Assembly: GCF_019890635.1 (NCBI RefSeq)
Contig: NZ_JAIOAB010000042.1
Span: 1 to 64,000 of the forward strand
From: Streptomyces sennicomposti
Lineage (GTDB): Bacteria > Actinomycetota > Actinomycetes > Streptomycetales > Streptomycetaceae
DNA: 64,000 nt
Reading direction: 5' to 3'
Made by a program: the position numbers and the translations under genes. The first letter of the stretch is position 1, and each line of letters starts with the position of its first letter. This document shows positions 33,901-42,060 of the stretch, piece by piece. Below the pieces are notes generated by a model. That model worked only from the letters and a program-made list of their open reading frames with translations. It was not told the origin of the DNA and did not search any database.

Positions 33901-35535
33901 ATGCCCGCAACCACCGGTGACCGCAGCCGCAGACGGCCGCTCGCGTTCGCCGCCGCCGTCGCCACGGCCGCCGCCGCCATCGGCGCGGCCTCCCTGGCCG
34001 CCGCGCCCACCACCGCCGCCGCGGGCGGCATCCCCCTGAAGGGGTACGAACTGACCTGGGGCATCAAGGAGACGTACCGCTCCTACGTCACCGGCCCCTA
34101 CGCCAAGGGCACGTTCACCACCGCCGACGGCGCCTCCCAGGCGGCCGGCAACGGGGCGTTCACCTTCACCGACGGCCAGGGCGCCTACGACAGCGCCAGC
34201 CACACCGTGCACCTGGCCTTCAAGGGCACCCTGACCGCCGAGTCCGGCGCCCACCACTTCAAGCGGGTGCTCAGCGATTTCCAGTACGACAGCGCGACGG
34301 GCGTCCTCACCGCCGATCTGACCGCCGACGGCGGCGAGACCCGGCAGGACGTGCCGTTCGCGAAGGTCGCCGCGCCCACCGGCGCCGACATGAGCGGACT
34401 GGCCACCACGCTCACCGATGAGGCCGGCGCGTTCCTCGGCAGCGACACCTACGCGGGCGCGGCGGGCGACCCGCTGTCCGTGGTGCAGACGAAGACCTCG
34501 TCCTCGCCGAGCCCGTCCACGGGCACGTCCCAGCCGTCCACCTCCCAGCCGCCCACGTCGCAGCCGCCCACCTCGCCCTCCGCCTCGACGTCCGCCTCGC
34601 CGAGCGCGTCGGCGAGCGCCGGCGGCTCCCCGTCCCCCTCGGGCTCGGCGACCGGCGGGGCCTCCCCGTCGGCCTCCGCCACCGCGACCGGCTCCGCCGC
34701 CCCGGCCCCGGCCCAGGGCGACATCGCCGACGGCCGGCTCACCTGGGGCCTGAAGGAGTCCTTCCGCGCCTACGTCGTCGGCCCGATAGCCAAGGGCGCC
34801 ATCACGACCTCCGGCGGCGCCTCGCAGGCCGCCGGGAACGGCGCGTTCACCTTCACCGACGCCACCGGCGCCTACGACACCGAGGCCGGCACGCTGACCG
34901 CCGCCGTCAAGGGCTCGGTGAACTTCAAGGGCCACAAGGGCGAGGGCGAGAACGGCGGTTACGGCCTCGACCTCACCCTCACCCATCTCAAGGCGGCCCT
35001 GTCCGGCGGGTCCGGCACCCTGACCGCCGACGTCACCAGCCTCGGCGTCACCACCAAGGCGGTCGTCCTCGCCGACCTCAAGGCCCCCTCGGGCGGCCTG
35101 ACGGCGAAGGACGACGTCATCACGCTGGACAAGGTGGCGGCGACGCTGACCGAGGCGGGCGCGAAGGCGTTCAGCGGCTTCTACGCCAAGGGCACCGCGC
35201 TCGATCCGGTGAGCCTGTCCGTGGCCCTCGCCGACGGCGCCGACCTGCCCTCGGGCGACGGCACGTCGGGCACCGGCGGCACGGGCTCCGCCGGCGGGTC
35301 CGGCTCCGCCGGCGCCTCGGGCGGCACCGGTTCGGACGCCGGGGGCGGCGGCTCCACGACGGGCGGCGCCGGGGCCACCACCGGCGGCGGGTCCGTCGGC
35401 GGCAGTCTGGCCGCCACCGGCTCGGACGCGCCGGTGGCCGCCCTCGGCACGGCCGCCGCACTCGCCGTGGCGGCGGGCGCGGGCGTGGTGTTCGCGGTGC
35501 GCAGGCGGCGCGGCGCACCGGACGCGCAGGCCTGA
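33901..35535 (+). CDS. Second HtaA-domain heme protein with sortase-type LAATG tail
   Basis: This is a 544-residue exported protein; ATG 33901 follows GAGGAG. A Tat/Sec-type signal (RSRRRPLAFAAAVATAAAA) precedes two HtaA domains. The first, about residues 45-195, opens LTWGIKETYRSYVTGPYAKG and has a degenerate end, AFLGSDTYAG. The second, about 275-440, opens LTWGLKESFRAYVVGPIAKG and ends in the classic AFSGFYAKGTALDPVSL. A Ser/Thr/Pro-rich linker separates them, and a Gly/Ser/Thr-rich wall-spanning region follows. The C-terminus is LAATGSD, a hydrophobic helix, then RRRRG, which matches the LAXTG signal of Streptomyces class E sortases. It is likely covalently attached to peptidoglycan, unlike its membrane-bound neighbour. 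Confidence 0.85.
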   Translation: MPATTGDRSRRRPLAFAAAVATAAAAIGAASLAAAPTTAAAGGIPLKGYELTWGIKETYRSYVTGPYAKGTFTTADGASQAAGNGAFTFTDGQGAYDSASHTVHLAFKGTLTAESGAHHFKRVLSDFQYDSATGVLTADLTADGGETRQDVPFAKVAAPTGADMSGLATTLTDEAGAFLGSDTYAGAAGDPLSVVQTKTSSSPSPSTGTSQPSTSQPPTSQPPTSPSASTSASPSASASAGGSPSPSGSATGGASPSASATATGSAAPAPAQGDIADGRLTWGLKESFRAYVVGPIAKGAITTSGGASQAAGNGAFTFTDATGAYDTEAGTLTAAVKGSVNFKGHKGEGENGGYGLDLTLTHLKAALSGGSGTLTADVTSLGVTTKAVVLADLKAPSGGLTAKDDVITLDKVAATLTEAGAKAFSGFYAKGTALDPVSLSVALADGADLPSGDGTSGTGGTGSAGGSGSAGASGGTGSDAGGGGSTTGGAGATTGGGSVGGSLAATGSDAPVAALGTAAALAVAAGAGVVFAVRRRRGAPDAQA

Positions 35536-35543
35536 GCCACGAC

Positions 35544-35582
35544 GGAGGGCGGCGCCGGCCCGGACGGCCGGCGCCGCCCTCC
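35544..35582 (+). terminator. Terminator after the htaA genes
   Basis: A perfect 17-bp stem (35544-35560 with 35566-35582) with a 5-base CGGAC loop starts 9 bases after the htaA2 stop codon. A short GCGCCGTTTC follows. Confidence 0.8.
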
Positions 35583-35609
35583 GCGCCGTTTCGGTGCTTC
35601 AATGCCCTG

Positions 35610-36254
35610 GTGACCGACTACGACGTGCTGCGCGTGTTCTGCGCGGCGAACGGCGGCTACGGCAACGAACTCGGTGTCGTCCGCGACGGCTCGACGATCC
35701 CGGACCCGGACGAACGCCAGGCCCTCGCCGCCAAACTCGGCTTCAGCGAGACGGTGTTCGTGGACGACCCCGAGCGCGGCGTCCTCGACATCCACACCCC
35801 GACCCTGCGCCTGCCCTTCGCCGGGCACCCCTGCGTGGGCACGGCCTGGCTGCTGGACGTGCCCGAACTCGTCACCCCGGCCGGCGTCGTCGGCACCCGC
35901 CTGGACGGCGAGTTCACCTGGATCGAGGCCCGCCCGGAGTGGGCGCCGCCGCGCACCCTGCGGCAGTACGCCACCGCCGCCGAGGTGGACGACCTCGCCG
36001 TCCCGCCGCCCGGTGAGTGGATCTACGCCTGGGCGTGGGAGGACGAGGCGGCCGGCCGGGTGCGCGCGAGGGCCTTCCCGGGCCGGGACGACGGCATCGA
36101 GGAGGACGAGGCGACGGGCGCGGCGGCGCTGCTGCTGACCGCCCGGCTCGGCCGGGCGCTCAACATCGTCCAGGGCGCGGGCTCCCAGATCCTGACGGCT
36201 CCCCAGCCGGAGGGCTGGGTGGAGATCGGCGGCCGGGTGGTCCTGGAGCGCTGA
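35610..36254 (+). CDS. PhzF-family isomerase-like protein, short form
   Basis: This is a 214-residue member of the PhzF/diaminopimelate-epimerase-like fold, starting at GTG 35610. Family features: RVFCAANGGYGNELGVV near residue 8, SETVFV, LRLPFAGHPCVGTAWLL around residues 67-83, and EEDEATGAAA before the C-terminal strands. Family members are normally about 260-300 residues, so this is a shortened version with the second lobe reduced. It lies between the htaA terminator and heme oxygenase, but nothing ties it to heme use. Substrate is unknown. Confidence 0.78.
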   Translation: MTDYDVLRVFCAANGGYGNELGVVRDGSTIPDPDERQALAAKLGFSETVFVDDPERGVLDIHTPTLRLPFAGHPCVGTAWLLDVPELVTPAGVVGTRLDGEFTWIEARPEWAPPRTLRQYATAAEVDDLAVPPPGEWIYAWAWEDEAAGRVRARAFPGRDDGIEEDEATGAAALLLTARLGRALNIVQGAGSQILTAPQPEGWVEIGGRVVLER

Positions 36255-36301
36255 CGCCCCCTGCGGGGCGTGCCACGCCCCCACCCGCCGCAGCCGCCCG
36301 C

Positions 36302-36371
36302 GCACACGGAGGCGGGCACACAGAGGCGGGCACACGGAGGCGCGCACACGGAGGCGCGCACACGGAGGCGC
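36302..36371. repeat. 14-bp tandem repeat, five copies
   Basis: Five head-to-tail copies of GCACACGGAGGCGC (first two with GCGG ends, the second with CACAGAG) fill 36302-36371 between the convergent phzF-like and heme oxygenase genes. It seems noncoding. Confidence 0.85.
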
Positions 36372-36400
36372 GCGCACCGGTCCGCGCGGGCGGGGCCCGC

Positions 36401-37051
36401 TCAGGCGGCGGTGAGCGGGAACTCCTCGCCGAGCGCCCTGAACACCTCGGTGTTCAGGGCGAACGCCCGCTTGCACTCGGCCACGATCCGCTGCTTCTCC
36501 AGGTCGTCCGCCCGTACGGAGTCCAGCAGTTCCCGGTACTCGCGCTTGAACGCGGCCGGGTTGCCGATCTGTTCGAAGGTGTAGAAGCGGACGCCGTCGC
36601 CCTTCCTGGCGAAGCCCCAGGCGCGTTCGGCGCGGTCGCGGATGATCTGGCCGCCGGACAGGTCGCCGAGGTAGCGGGTGTAGTGGTGGGCGATGTACCC
36701 GGCCGGCCACTCCTCGCGGCACTCCCGCACCCGCGCCGCGTACTCCTCGGTCGCGGGCAGCGCGCTCAGCCCGGCGCGCCAGCCGGCGCCGCGCAGATGC
36801 GCGAGGTCGCGCTCCAGCGACGGCAGCCGGAACAGCTCGGGCCGCACGAAGGGGCCGGCCACCGGATCGGCGGCGAGCCGTTCGGCGCCGGTCTCCAGCG
36901 CCTCGTAGACGAACCACAGTTGCTCGGTGTAGCGGGCGTAGGCCGCCACGCCCAGCCGGCCGCCCAGCAGGTCCGTCATGAACGTCGAGGTCTCCGCCTC
37001 CACGTGCTGCTCGTGGGAGGCGGTGCGCAGGAGAGTCGAGAAGGAGTCCAT
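36401..37051 (-). CDS. hmuO: Heme oxygenase
   Basis: This enzyme oxidatively opens heme to biliverdin, CO and iron in the cytoplasm. It has 216 residues, the normal length for bacterial HmuO. The proximal His is expected at His16 (HEQHVEAE), and the distal helix shows the family signature HHYTRYLGDLSGGQII with the flexible glycines. It should release iron from heme brought in by HmuTUV. A near-perfect iron box lies 13 bases upstream of the start codon, and two matched palindromes lie further upstream, so both iron and a second signal may control it. Confidence 0.92.
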   Translation of the reverse strand: MDSFSTLLRTASHEQHVEAETSTFMTDLLGGRLGVAAYARYTEQLWFVYEALETGAERLAADPVAGPFVRPELFRLPSLERDLAHLRGAGWRAGLSALPATEEYAARVRECREEWPAGYIAHHYTRYLGDLSGGQIIRDRAERAWGFARKGDGVRFYTFEQIGNPAAFKREYRELLDSVRADDLEKQRIVAECKRAFALNTEVFRALGEEFPLTAA

Positions 37052-37063
37052 GAGGGAATCCTC

Positions 37064-37082
37064 TTAGGTAAGGCTAACCTAA
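37064..37082 (-). promoter_or_regulatory. Near-perfect iron box upstream of heme oxygenase
   Basis: TTAGGTAAGGCTAACCTAA matches 18 of 19 positions of the IdeR/DmdR consensus and lies 13 bases ahead of the hmuO start, where a bound repressor would block transcription. Confidence 0.9.
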
Positions 37083-37091
37083 GTCAATATC

Positions 37092-37135
37092 TTTCCGACG
37101 AACAGTCGGAAAAGTTACCGACCGGCTGTCGGTAA
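37092..37135. promoter_or_regulatory. Tandem matched palindromes upstream of hmuO
   Basis: Two 21-bp palindromes share the form TTxCCGAC-N5-GTCGGxAA. The first is TTTCCGAC-GAACA-GTCGGAAA (37092-37112), the second TTACCGAC-CGGCT-GTCGGTAA (37115-37135). Their centres are 23 bp apart, about two DNA turns, suggesting cooperative binding of a dimeric regulator next to the iron box. The regulator is unknown. Confidence 0.65.
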
Positions 37136-37160
37136 ACCGGGTCAACGGTACCCCGGCGCA

Positions 37161-37196
37161 CGAAGGCCCGCCCCCGGGAAGGGAGGCGGGCCTTCG
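37161..37196. terminator. Terminator downstream of methionine aminopeptidase
   Basis: A 12-bp perfect stem (CGAAGGCCCGCC, 37161-37172, with 37185-37196) and a 12-base loop lie just after the map stop codon on its strand. Confidence 0.7.
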
Positions 37197-37217
37197 AGAA
37201 GCGCGCGGCACACGGCC

Positions 37218-38075
37218 CTACGGCAGCGTGAGGATCTCCGCGCCGGTCTCCGTGACCACGAGCGTGTGCTCGAACTGCGCGGTGCGCTTGCGGTCCTTGG
37301 TGACGACCGTCCAGTTGTCGTCCCAGATGTCGTACTCGACGGTGCCGAGGGTCAGCATCGGCTCGATGGTGAAGGTCATGCCCGGCCGCATCACCGTGGT
37401 GGCGTGCGGGCTGTCGTAGTGCGGCACGATCAGCCCGGAGTGGAAGGCCGTGCTGATGCCGTGCCCGGTGAAGTCGCGCACCACGCCGTACCCGAAGCGC
37501 TTGGCGTACGACTCGATGACCCGGCCGATGATGTTGATCTGCCGGCCCGGCCGGACCGCCTTGATCGCGCGGTTCAGCGACTCGCGGGTCCGCTCGACCA
37601 GCAGCCGGCTCTCCTCGTCCACGTCGCCGACCAGGTACGTCGCGTTGTTGTCGCCGTGCACCCCGCCGATGTACGCGGTCACGTCCAGGTTCACGATGTC
37701 GCCGTCGCGCAGCACCGTCGAGTCCGGGATGCCGTGGCAGATCACCTCGTTGACCGAGGTGCACAGCGACTTCGGGAAGCCGCGGTAGCCGAGCGTGGAG
37801 GGGTAGGCGCCGTGGTCGCACATGTACTCGTGCGCGATCCGGTCCAGCTCGTCCGTGGTCACGCCCGGCGCGATGTGCCTGGCCGCCTCCTCCATCGCCC
37901 GCGCGGCGATCCGCCCGGCGACGCGCATCGCCTCGACGGTCTCCGGGGTCTGCACCTCCGGCCCGGTGTACGGCTTCGGCGCGGGCTTGCCGACGTACTC
38001 GGGGCGGCGGATGTTTCCGGGCACGGAACGGGTGGGGGAGATCTCCCCGGGAACGATCAGCGACTGGCCAGACAT
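37218..38075 (-). CDS. map: Type I methionine aminopeptidase
   Basis: This enzyme removes the N-terminal Met from nascent proteins. The ATG at 38075 gives 285 residues. The dinuclear metal ligands are visible: Asp in [16 protein letters not shown] (two Asp), His in DFTGHGIS, Glu in FTIEPML and Glu in QFEHT. An N-terminal SH3-binding-like Pro-rich extension of about 45 residues ([11 protein letters not shown]) matches actinobacterial MetAP1c proteins, which bind ribosomes through this region. The gene is monocistronic and followed by a terminator. Confidence 0.92.
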   Translation of the reverse strand: MSGQSLIVPGEISPTRSVPGNIRRPEYVGKPAPKPYTGPEVQTPETVEAMRVAGRIAARAMEEAARHIAPGVTTDELDRIAHEYMCDHGAYPSTLGYRGFPKSLCTSVNEVICHGIPDSTVLRDGDIVNLDVTAYIGGVHGDNNATYLVGDVDEESRLLVERTRESLNRAIKAVRPGRQINIIGRVIESYAKRFGYGVVRDFTGHGISTAFHSGLIVPHYDSPHATTVMRPGMTFTIEPMLTLGTVEYDIWDDNWTVVTKDRKRTAQFEHTLVVTETGAEILTLP

Positions 38076-38133
38076 GCCCGCGAGTCTATCCACGGGCGAT
38101 GGGGGAACATGTCGGTGGCGAGAGGAGCTGGTC

Positions 38134-38364
38134 ATGGCCCTGTTCAAGAAGCGGACCGTCGGCAAGCCGGGCGAGTGGTTCTACTGCCTGGAGCACAAGA
38201 AGGTCGAGGAGGGACCCGAGTGTCCCGCCAAGGACCGGTTCGGCCCCTACGCCTCCCGCGAGGAGGCCCAGCACGCGATGGAGACCGCCCGCGAGCGCAA
38301 CCTCCAGTGGGAGAACGACGCCCGCTGGCACGACGCCCCCACGAGCGGCCCCGACGACGACTGA
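38134..38364 (+). CDS. Small conserved Streptomyces protein
   Basis: This 76-residue soluble protein has a strong ribosome binding site (AGAGGAG) before ATG 38134. The sequence pattern [18 protein letters not shown], then [20 protein letters not shown], looks like a small zinc-ribbon-like or SPOR-like fold with two Cys and one His. I know it as conserved in streptomycetes but without a function. It is divergent from map (58 bases apart). Confidence 0.75.
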   Translation: MALFKKRTVGKPGEWFYCLEHKKVEEGPECPAKDRFGPYASREEAQHAMETARERNLQWENDARWHDAPTSGPDDD

Positions 38365-39030
38365 CCGCCCTGCGCGCCGTGCCCCGGGCTGCCGGGCCCG
38401 ACTCCCGCGCCGGGCGGCCCCGGCCGTCTTCCGCCGCCTGAGGACGAGGCGGCCCCGCCGCGTCACCCCGTACCGCTCAGGCCGCCTCCCGCACCGCGAC
38501 CGCGCGTTCCGCGCGCAGCCGCCGGGCGTGCTCGTTCGTCCGAGCGTTCGTCCGGGCGTCGTACGCCGTCAGGCCCGGCAGACGCACCGCGTCATGCCCG
38601 GCGGGAGACGGCGCCGCGGACAAGCCCCGCTGCGCGCCCTGGCGGCGCGGACGGCGGGGAAGCCACCTGGCGAGGCGGGCGCGGACCGCAGGCCCGGAGC
38701 GCCGGGTGACGGCGGGAGCGCCCCGGGCGCGGCGTCTCGGCGCGCCGAGGTTGCTTCCCCTACCACCCTGACGCCGGCGGCGCGGGACGGCGGGAAGCCC
38801 ACCCCGGCGAGGCGGGCGCGGACCGCGGGCACGGGAACGCCGGGGGACGGCCGGAGCACCCCCGGCGCGGTGCCTCGGCGCGCCCTGGTCGCTCCCCTAC
38901 CCCCCCGGCGGCCGCGGCGCGGGACGGCGGGGAAGCCCCGGCGAGGGCGGTCGCGGACCGCGGACCGCGGACCGCGGGCCCGGGGGCCGGGCGACGGCGG
39001 GAGCACCCCCGGCGTGGCGCCTCGGCGGAC
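38365..39030. repeat. Gene-free region with three degenerate copies of a ~140-bp tandem repeat
   Basis: Three imperfect head-to-tail copies start near 38642, 38777 and 38924 with the shared opening GCGGCGCGG-ACGGCGG and a shared end CCTACC or similar; copy lengths are about 135-147 bp. The last runs into the 3' end of the downstream minus-strand gene. Open frames cross it in several directions, but none has a family motif or ribosome binding site, so I treat it as noncoding. Confidence 0.7.
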
Positions 39031-39630
39031 CTACCACCCCGACGGCGGCGGTGCCGTCAGGGACTCCGCCAGTCGCGACAGGCGGTCCCGCAGTCGTCCG
39101 CCCCGCCGCGGCCCCGGCAGCGGGTTCTCCCCGGCCGCCGCGCTCACCAGATGCTGCACCGTGTCCAGATCCAGCTCCGCGCCGTCCGGCACCGCCAGCG
39201 ACTCGTGCGCCAGCGCCGCCAGCTCGCCCGTGCCCGACCCCAGCGCCAGCACCGTCGCCCCGGCCCGCCGCGCCCCGCACACCCGCTCCAGCAGCGGCGC
39301 CGGCTCCCCGGGCGCCACCACGAGCAGCGTCTCGCCCCGCCGGGCCGCCTCCAGCCGGCCGAGCCCGACCGCCAGATGCGCCGGGTCCGAGGGCCGCGCG
39401 TCGTGCCGTACCAGGGTCGGGGCCAGCTCCGGGGTGCCCGACCAGGCGGCCTCGTCCACCAGGTGCGCCGCGAGGTGCCACGGCTCGTACTCCGGGGTGC
39501 CCACCAGCAGCAGCCCGCCCCCGTGCGAGACCACCGACCCCCGCAGCGCCCCCGCGAACCGCCGGGTGGCGTCCAGCCACTCGGTCCCGGCGAGCACTTC
39601 ACGCAACAACGCGACCCGTACGGCGTCCAT
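39031..39630 (-). CDS. SIS-like domain protein of unknown function
   Basis: This is a 199-residue protein starting at ATG 39630. The central part (GGGLLLVGTPEYEPWHLAAH, then GETLLVVAPGEPAPLLERV and ATVLALGSGTGELAALAHE) follows the alternating strand-helix pattern of SIS sugar-isomerase domains. The phosphosugar-binding serines are not evident. The last 40 residues (RLRDRLSRLAESLTAP) are basic. Its 3' end borders the ~140-bp repeat region. It may be a sugar-phosphate binding regulator, but this is weak. Confidence 0.65.
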   Translation of the reverse strand: MDAVRVALLREVLAGTEWLDATRRFAGALRGSVVSHGGGLLLVGTPEYEPWHLAAHLVDEAAWSGTPELAPTLVRHDARPSDPAHLAVGLGRLEAARRGETLLVVAPGEPAPLLERVCGARRAGATVLALGSGTGELAALAHESLAVPDGAELDLDTVQHLVSAAAGENPLPGPRRGGRLRDRLSRLAESLTAPPPSGW

Positions 39631-39769
39631 ACGACCGCATGGTGCCCCAAAACGGCCGGCCGGATGCGGAGTTCGGCCGCGATTCGCCCGCTCTGGGGAC
39701 CTTGCCCAGGCCCCCGCGAGGCGGCCCACCGCAGCGGTGGCCGGCCGTACGCGGACGTAGAGTCGGCCC

Positions 39770-40474
39770 ATGACCACTAGCGACAGCGCACACAAGGCCC
39801 CCGCCAAGGACCCCTGGGACCTGCCCGACGTCTCCGGGCTCGTCGTCGGCGTGCTCGGCGGGACCGGCCCGCAGGGCAAGGGCCTCGCCTACCGCCTCGC
39901 CCGGGCCGGCCAGAAGGTGATCATCGGCTCCCGGGCCGCGGAGCGCGCCCGGGCCGCCGCCGACGAGATCGGCCACGGCGTCGAGGGCGCCGACAACGCC
40001 GAGACCGCCCGCCGCAGCGACATCGTGATCGTCGCCGTGCCCTGGGAGGGCCACGGCAAGACGCTGGAGTCGCTGCGCGCCGAACTGGCCGGCAAGATCG
40101 TCGTGGACTGCGTCAACCCGCTCGGCTTCGACAAGAAGGGCGCCTACGCCCTCAAGCCCGAGGAGGGCAGCGCCGCCGAGCAGGCCGCCGCCCTGCTGCC
40201 CGACTCGCGGGTCACCGCCGCCTTCCACCATCTGTCGGCCGTGCTCCTGCAGGACCCGGAGATCGAGCGGATCGACACCGACGTGATGGTCCTCGGCGAG
40301 GAACGCGCCGACGTGGAGACCGTGCAGGCGCTGGCCGGCCGCATCCCCGGCATGCGCGGCGTCTTCGCCGGCCGGCTGCGCAACGCCCACCAGGTCGAGT
40401 CCCTGGTCGCCAACCTGATCTCCGTCAACCGCCGCTACAAGGCGCACGCCGGGCTCCGCGTCACCGACGTATAG
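39770..40474 (+). CDS. npdG: NADPH:F420 oxidoreductase (NpdG/Fno-like)
   Basis: This is a soluble dehydrogenase that transfers hydride between NADP(H) and cofactor F420, 234 residues. The dinucleotide motif is VGVLGGTGPQGKGLA, with IGSRAAERA providing the NADP phosphate-binding Arg/Ser after strand 2. The typical Fno segments DIVIVAVPWEGH, VVDCVNPLGF and RNAHQVESLVANLISVNRRYK are present. It would supply reduced F420 to other enzymes. The gene is divergent from the SIS-like gene. Confidence 0.85.
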   Translation: MTTSDSAHKAPAKDPWDLPDVSGLVVGVLGGTGPQGKGLAYRLARAGQKVIIGSRAAERARAAADEIGHGVEGADNAETARRSDIVIVAVPWEGHGKTLESLRAELAGKIVVDCVNPLGFDKKGAYALKPEEGSAAEQAAALLPDSRVTAAFHHLSAVLLQDPEIERIDTDVMVLGEERADVETVQALAGRIPGMRGVFAGRLRNAHQVESLVANLISVNRRYKAHAGLRVTDV

Positions 40475-40662
40475 CCGCGCGGGCGAGCCGCGGCGGCCCG
40501 GGCGAGCCGCCCGGGCACGGAAGCGGGCCGGTCCCGGGAGTGGCCCGGGCCCGGGTCGGGCACGGGAGCGCGGCCCCGGTCGGGCACGGGCCGGGCTCGG
40601 GAGCGCGGCCCGCATGGGGGACACTGGTCGGCGGAGCGCTCCCGGCAGGGCCGGGGGCGTCG

Positions 40663-40699
40663 AGCAGTACCGAGCAGTGACCAGCAGTACCGAGCAGTG
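40663..40699. repeat. 17-bp direct repeat, 20-bp period
   Basis: AGCAGTACCGAGCAGTG occurs exactly at 40663-40679 and 40683-40699, about 30-65 bases upstream of a small membrane-protein gene. The 20-bp spacing (two helical turns) could suit a regulator, or it may be a simple duplication. Confidence 0.7.
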
Positions 40700-40729
40700 T
40701 CCCCGTGCCCCCGACAGGAGCCGACCGCC

Positions 40730-40918
40730 ATGCCCCGCCTCGCCCTCTACTCCCTGATCGTCTGCGTCCTCACCGTGGCCGCGGCCGTCGTCTCGTTCGC
40801 GCAGGGCAGCTGGCTGGGCATCGTGTGGGTGCTGCTGGCCGGCCTGTCGTCCAACATGACCTGGTACTACGTCCGCCGTGGCCGGGCGGCCCGGCAGGAC
40901 GGCCCGGTCACCGGATGA
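40730..40918 (+). CDS. Small two-helix membrane protein
   Basis: This 62-residue protein has AGGAG 14 bases upstream of ATG 40730. Two hydrophobic helices (ALYSLIVCVLTVAAAVVSFA and LGIVWVLLAGLSSNMTWYY) are followed by a basic tail, RRGRAARQDG. It resembles small membrane proteins common in Streptomyces; no function is known. It converges on the site-2 protease gene. Confidence 0.7.
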   Translation: MPRLALYSLIVCVLTVAAAVVSFAQGSWLGIVWVLLAGLSSNMTWYYVRRGRAARQDGPVTG

Positions 40919-40931
40919 CCGGCCCGGCCGG

Positions 40932-41732
40932 TCACCGCACGATCGAGCAGAAGTCGTCCGTGCCCTCCCAGAAGCGGTACAGGCCCTGACCGCAGTACGT
41001 GTCCAGGTCCGTGATCCCCAGCGCCCGCAGGATCGAGTCGATCACGTCGAAGAACGCGCTGTTCACCGCCGGCACCCACAGCAGCGCGAAGACGAACAGC
41101 AGCCCGAACGGCGCGAACGGCTCCACCTGGCGCTTGACGCCGTACGACAGCCACGGCTCGATCACCCCGTAGCCGTCCAGGCCCGGCACGGGCAGGAAGT
41201 TCAGGATCGCCGCCGTGATTTGGAGCAGCGCCAGGAAGGCCAGCGCGAACCGGAAGTCGGCGGGCACCCCGTCCAGCGCGTCCAGCCAGAACGGCGCCGT
41301 GCACACGACGGCGAACAGCACGTTCGTCAGCGGGCCGGCCGCCGAGATCAGACTGTGCCGCCAGCGGCCCTTGATCCGGCCCCGCTCGATGAACACCGCA
41401 CCGCCGGGCAGACCGATCCCGCCCATGATCACGAACACCACCGGCAGGACGATGCTCAGCAGGGCGTGCGTGTACTTGAGCGGGTTCAGCGTGAGGTAGC
41501 CCTTCGCGCCGACCGTGATGTCCCCGCCGTGCAGCGCGGTCCGGGCGTGCGCGTACTCGTGCAGGCACAGCGAGACCACCCAGGCCGCCGTCACGAACAG
41601 GAACACCGCCACGCCCGGCTGCTCGGCGAACCCGGTCCAGGTGGCCCAGCCCGTGACGGCGGTGACGGCCAGGATCCCCACGAAGACCGGACTGATCCTC
41701 CGGTCGCTCGGGCGGGTGGTGGCGGTGGTCAT
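40932..41732 (-). CDS. Site-2 protease family intramembrane metalloprotease
   Basis: This is an M50-type intramembrane protease, 266 residues from ATG 41732. The zinc HExxH motif is LHEYAHARTALHGGD near residue 60, and the second metal site is NFLPVPGLDGYG, the usual NxxPxxxLDG. Five or six membrane helices are expected. Members cleave membrane-bound transcription factors or signal peptides; the client is unknown. No anti-sigma factor gene lies next to it. Confidence 0.85.
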   Translation of the reverse strand: MTTATTRPSDRRISPVFVGILAVTAVTGWATWTGFAEQPGVAVFLFVTAAWVVSLCLHEYAHARTALHGGDITVGAKGYLTLNPLKYTHALLSIVLPVVFVIMGGIGLPGGAVFIERGRIKGRWRHSLISAAGPLTNVLFAVVCTAPFWLDALDGVPADFRFALAFLALLQITAAILNFLPVPGLDGYGVIEPWLSYGVKRQVEPFAPFGLLFVFALLWVPAVNSAFFDVIDSILRALGITDLDTYCGQGLYRFWEGTDDFCSIVR

Positions 41733-42060
41733 CGAGAGGGCTCCTGTGCTGGTGGACGTCCGTACGAACGAGGCCGACCGTACCGGGTACGGGGAAAAAC
41801 GTCTCGCGCGCTGTGGGGGGCTCCAGGGGAGTATGGCCTGCGCGCCCCGCGCCGACCGCCCCGGGACGGCCTCCCGGCCCCGAGGGGCCACCGGCCGCCG
41901 CGGAGCCGCCGGCCCCTCGGAGCCGAGCCGCCGGTCCCCGTGCGGCCGTCGGCCCCCGGGGAACTGCCGGCCCTCGCGGAGCCGTCGGTCCCCTCGGGGC
42001 CGCCGGGCGCCGCGCCCCGCCGCCCGAACCCCGTGACCGCCTGTGAGACCACCGGAGACA
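41733..42060. other. Intergenic region with imperfect repeats ahead of the AfsR-type regulator
   Basis: About 328 bases lie between divergent genes. From roughly 41866 to 42005 it consists of imperfect short repeats of the type GGAGCCGCCGGCCCCTCGG. The regulator's ribosome binding site (GGAG) is at 42052-42055. No gene is seen. Confidence 0.55.

Noticed and set aside
36302-36371. Tandem repeats as a possible CRISPR array
   Set aside because: The units are 14 bp, directly head to tail, with no unique spacers, and no cas gene is in the window.
38569-39006. 145-residue minus-strand frame in the repeat region
   Set aside because: It is Arg/Pro/Gly-rich, follows the degenerate tandem repeats and has no ribosome binding site or motif.
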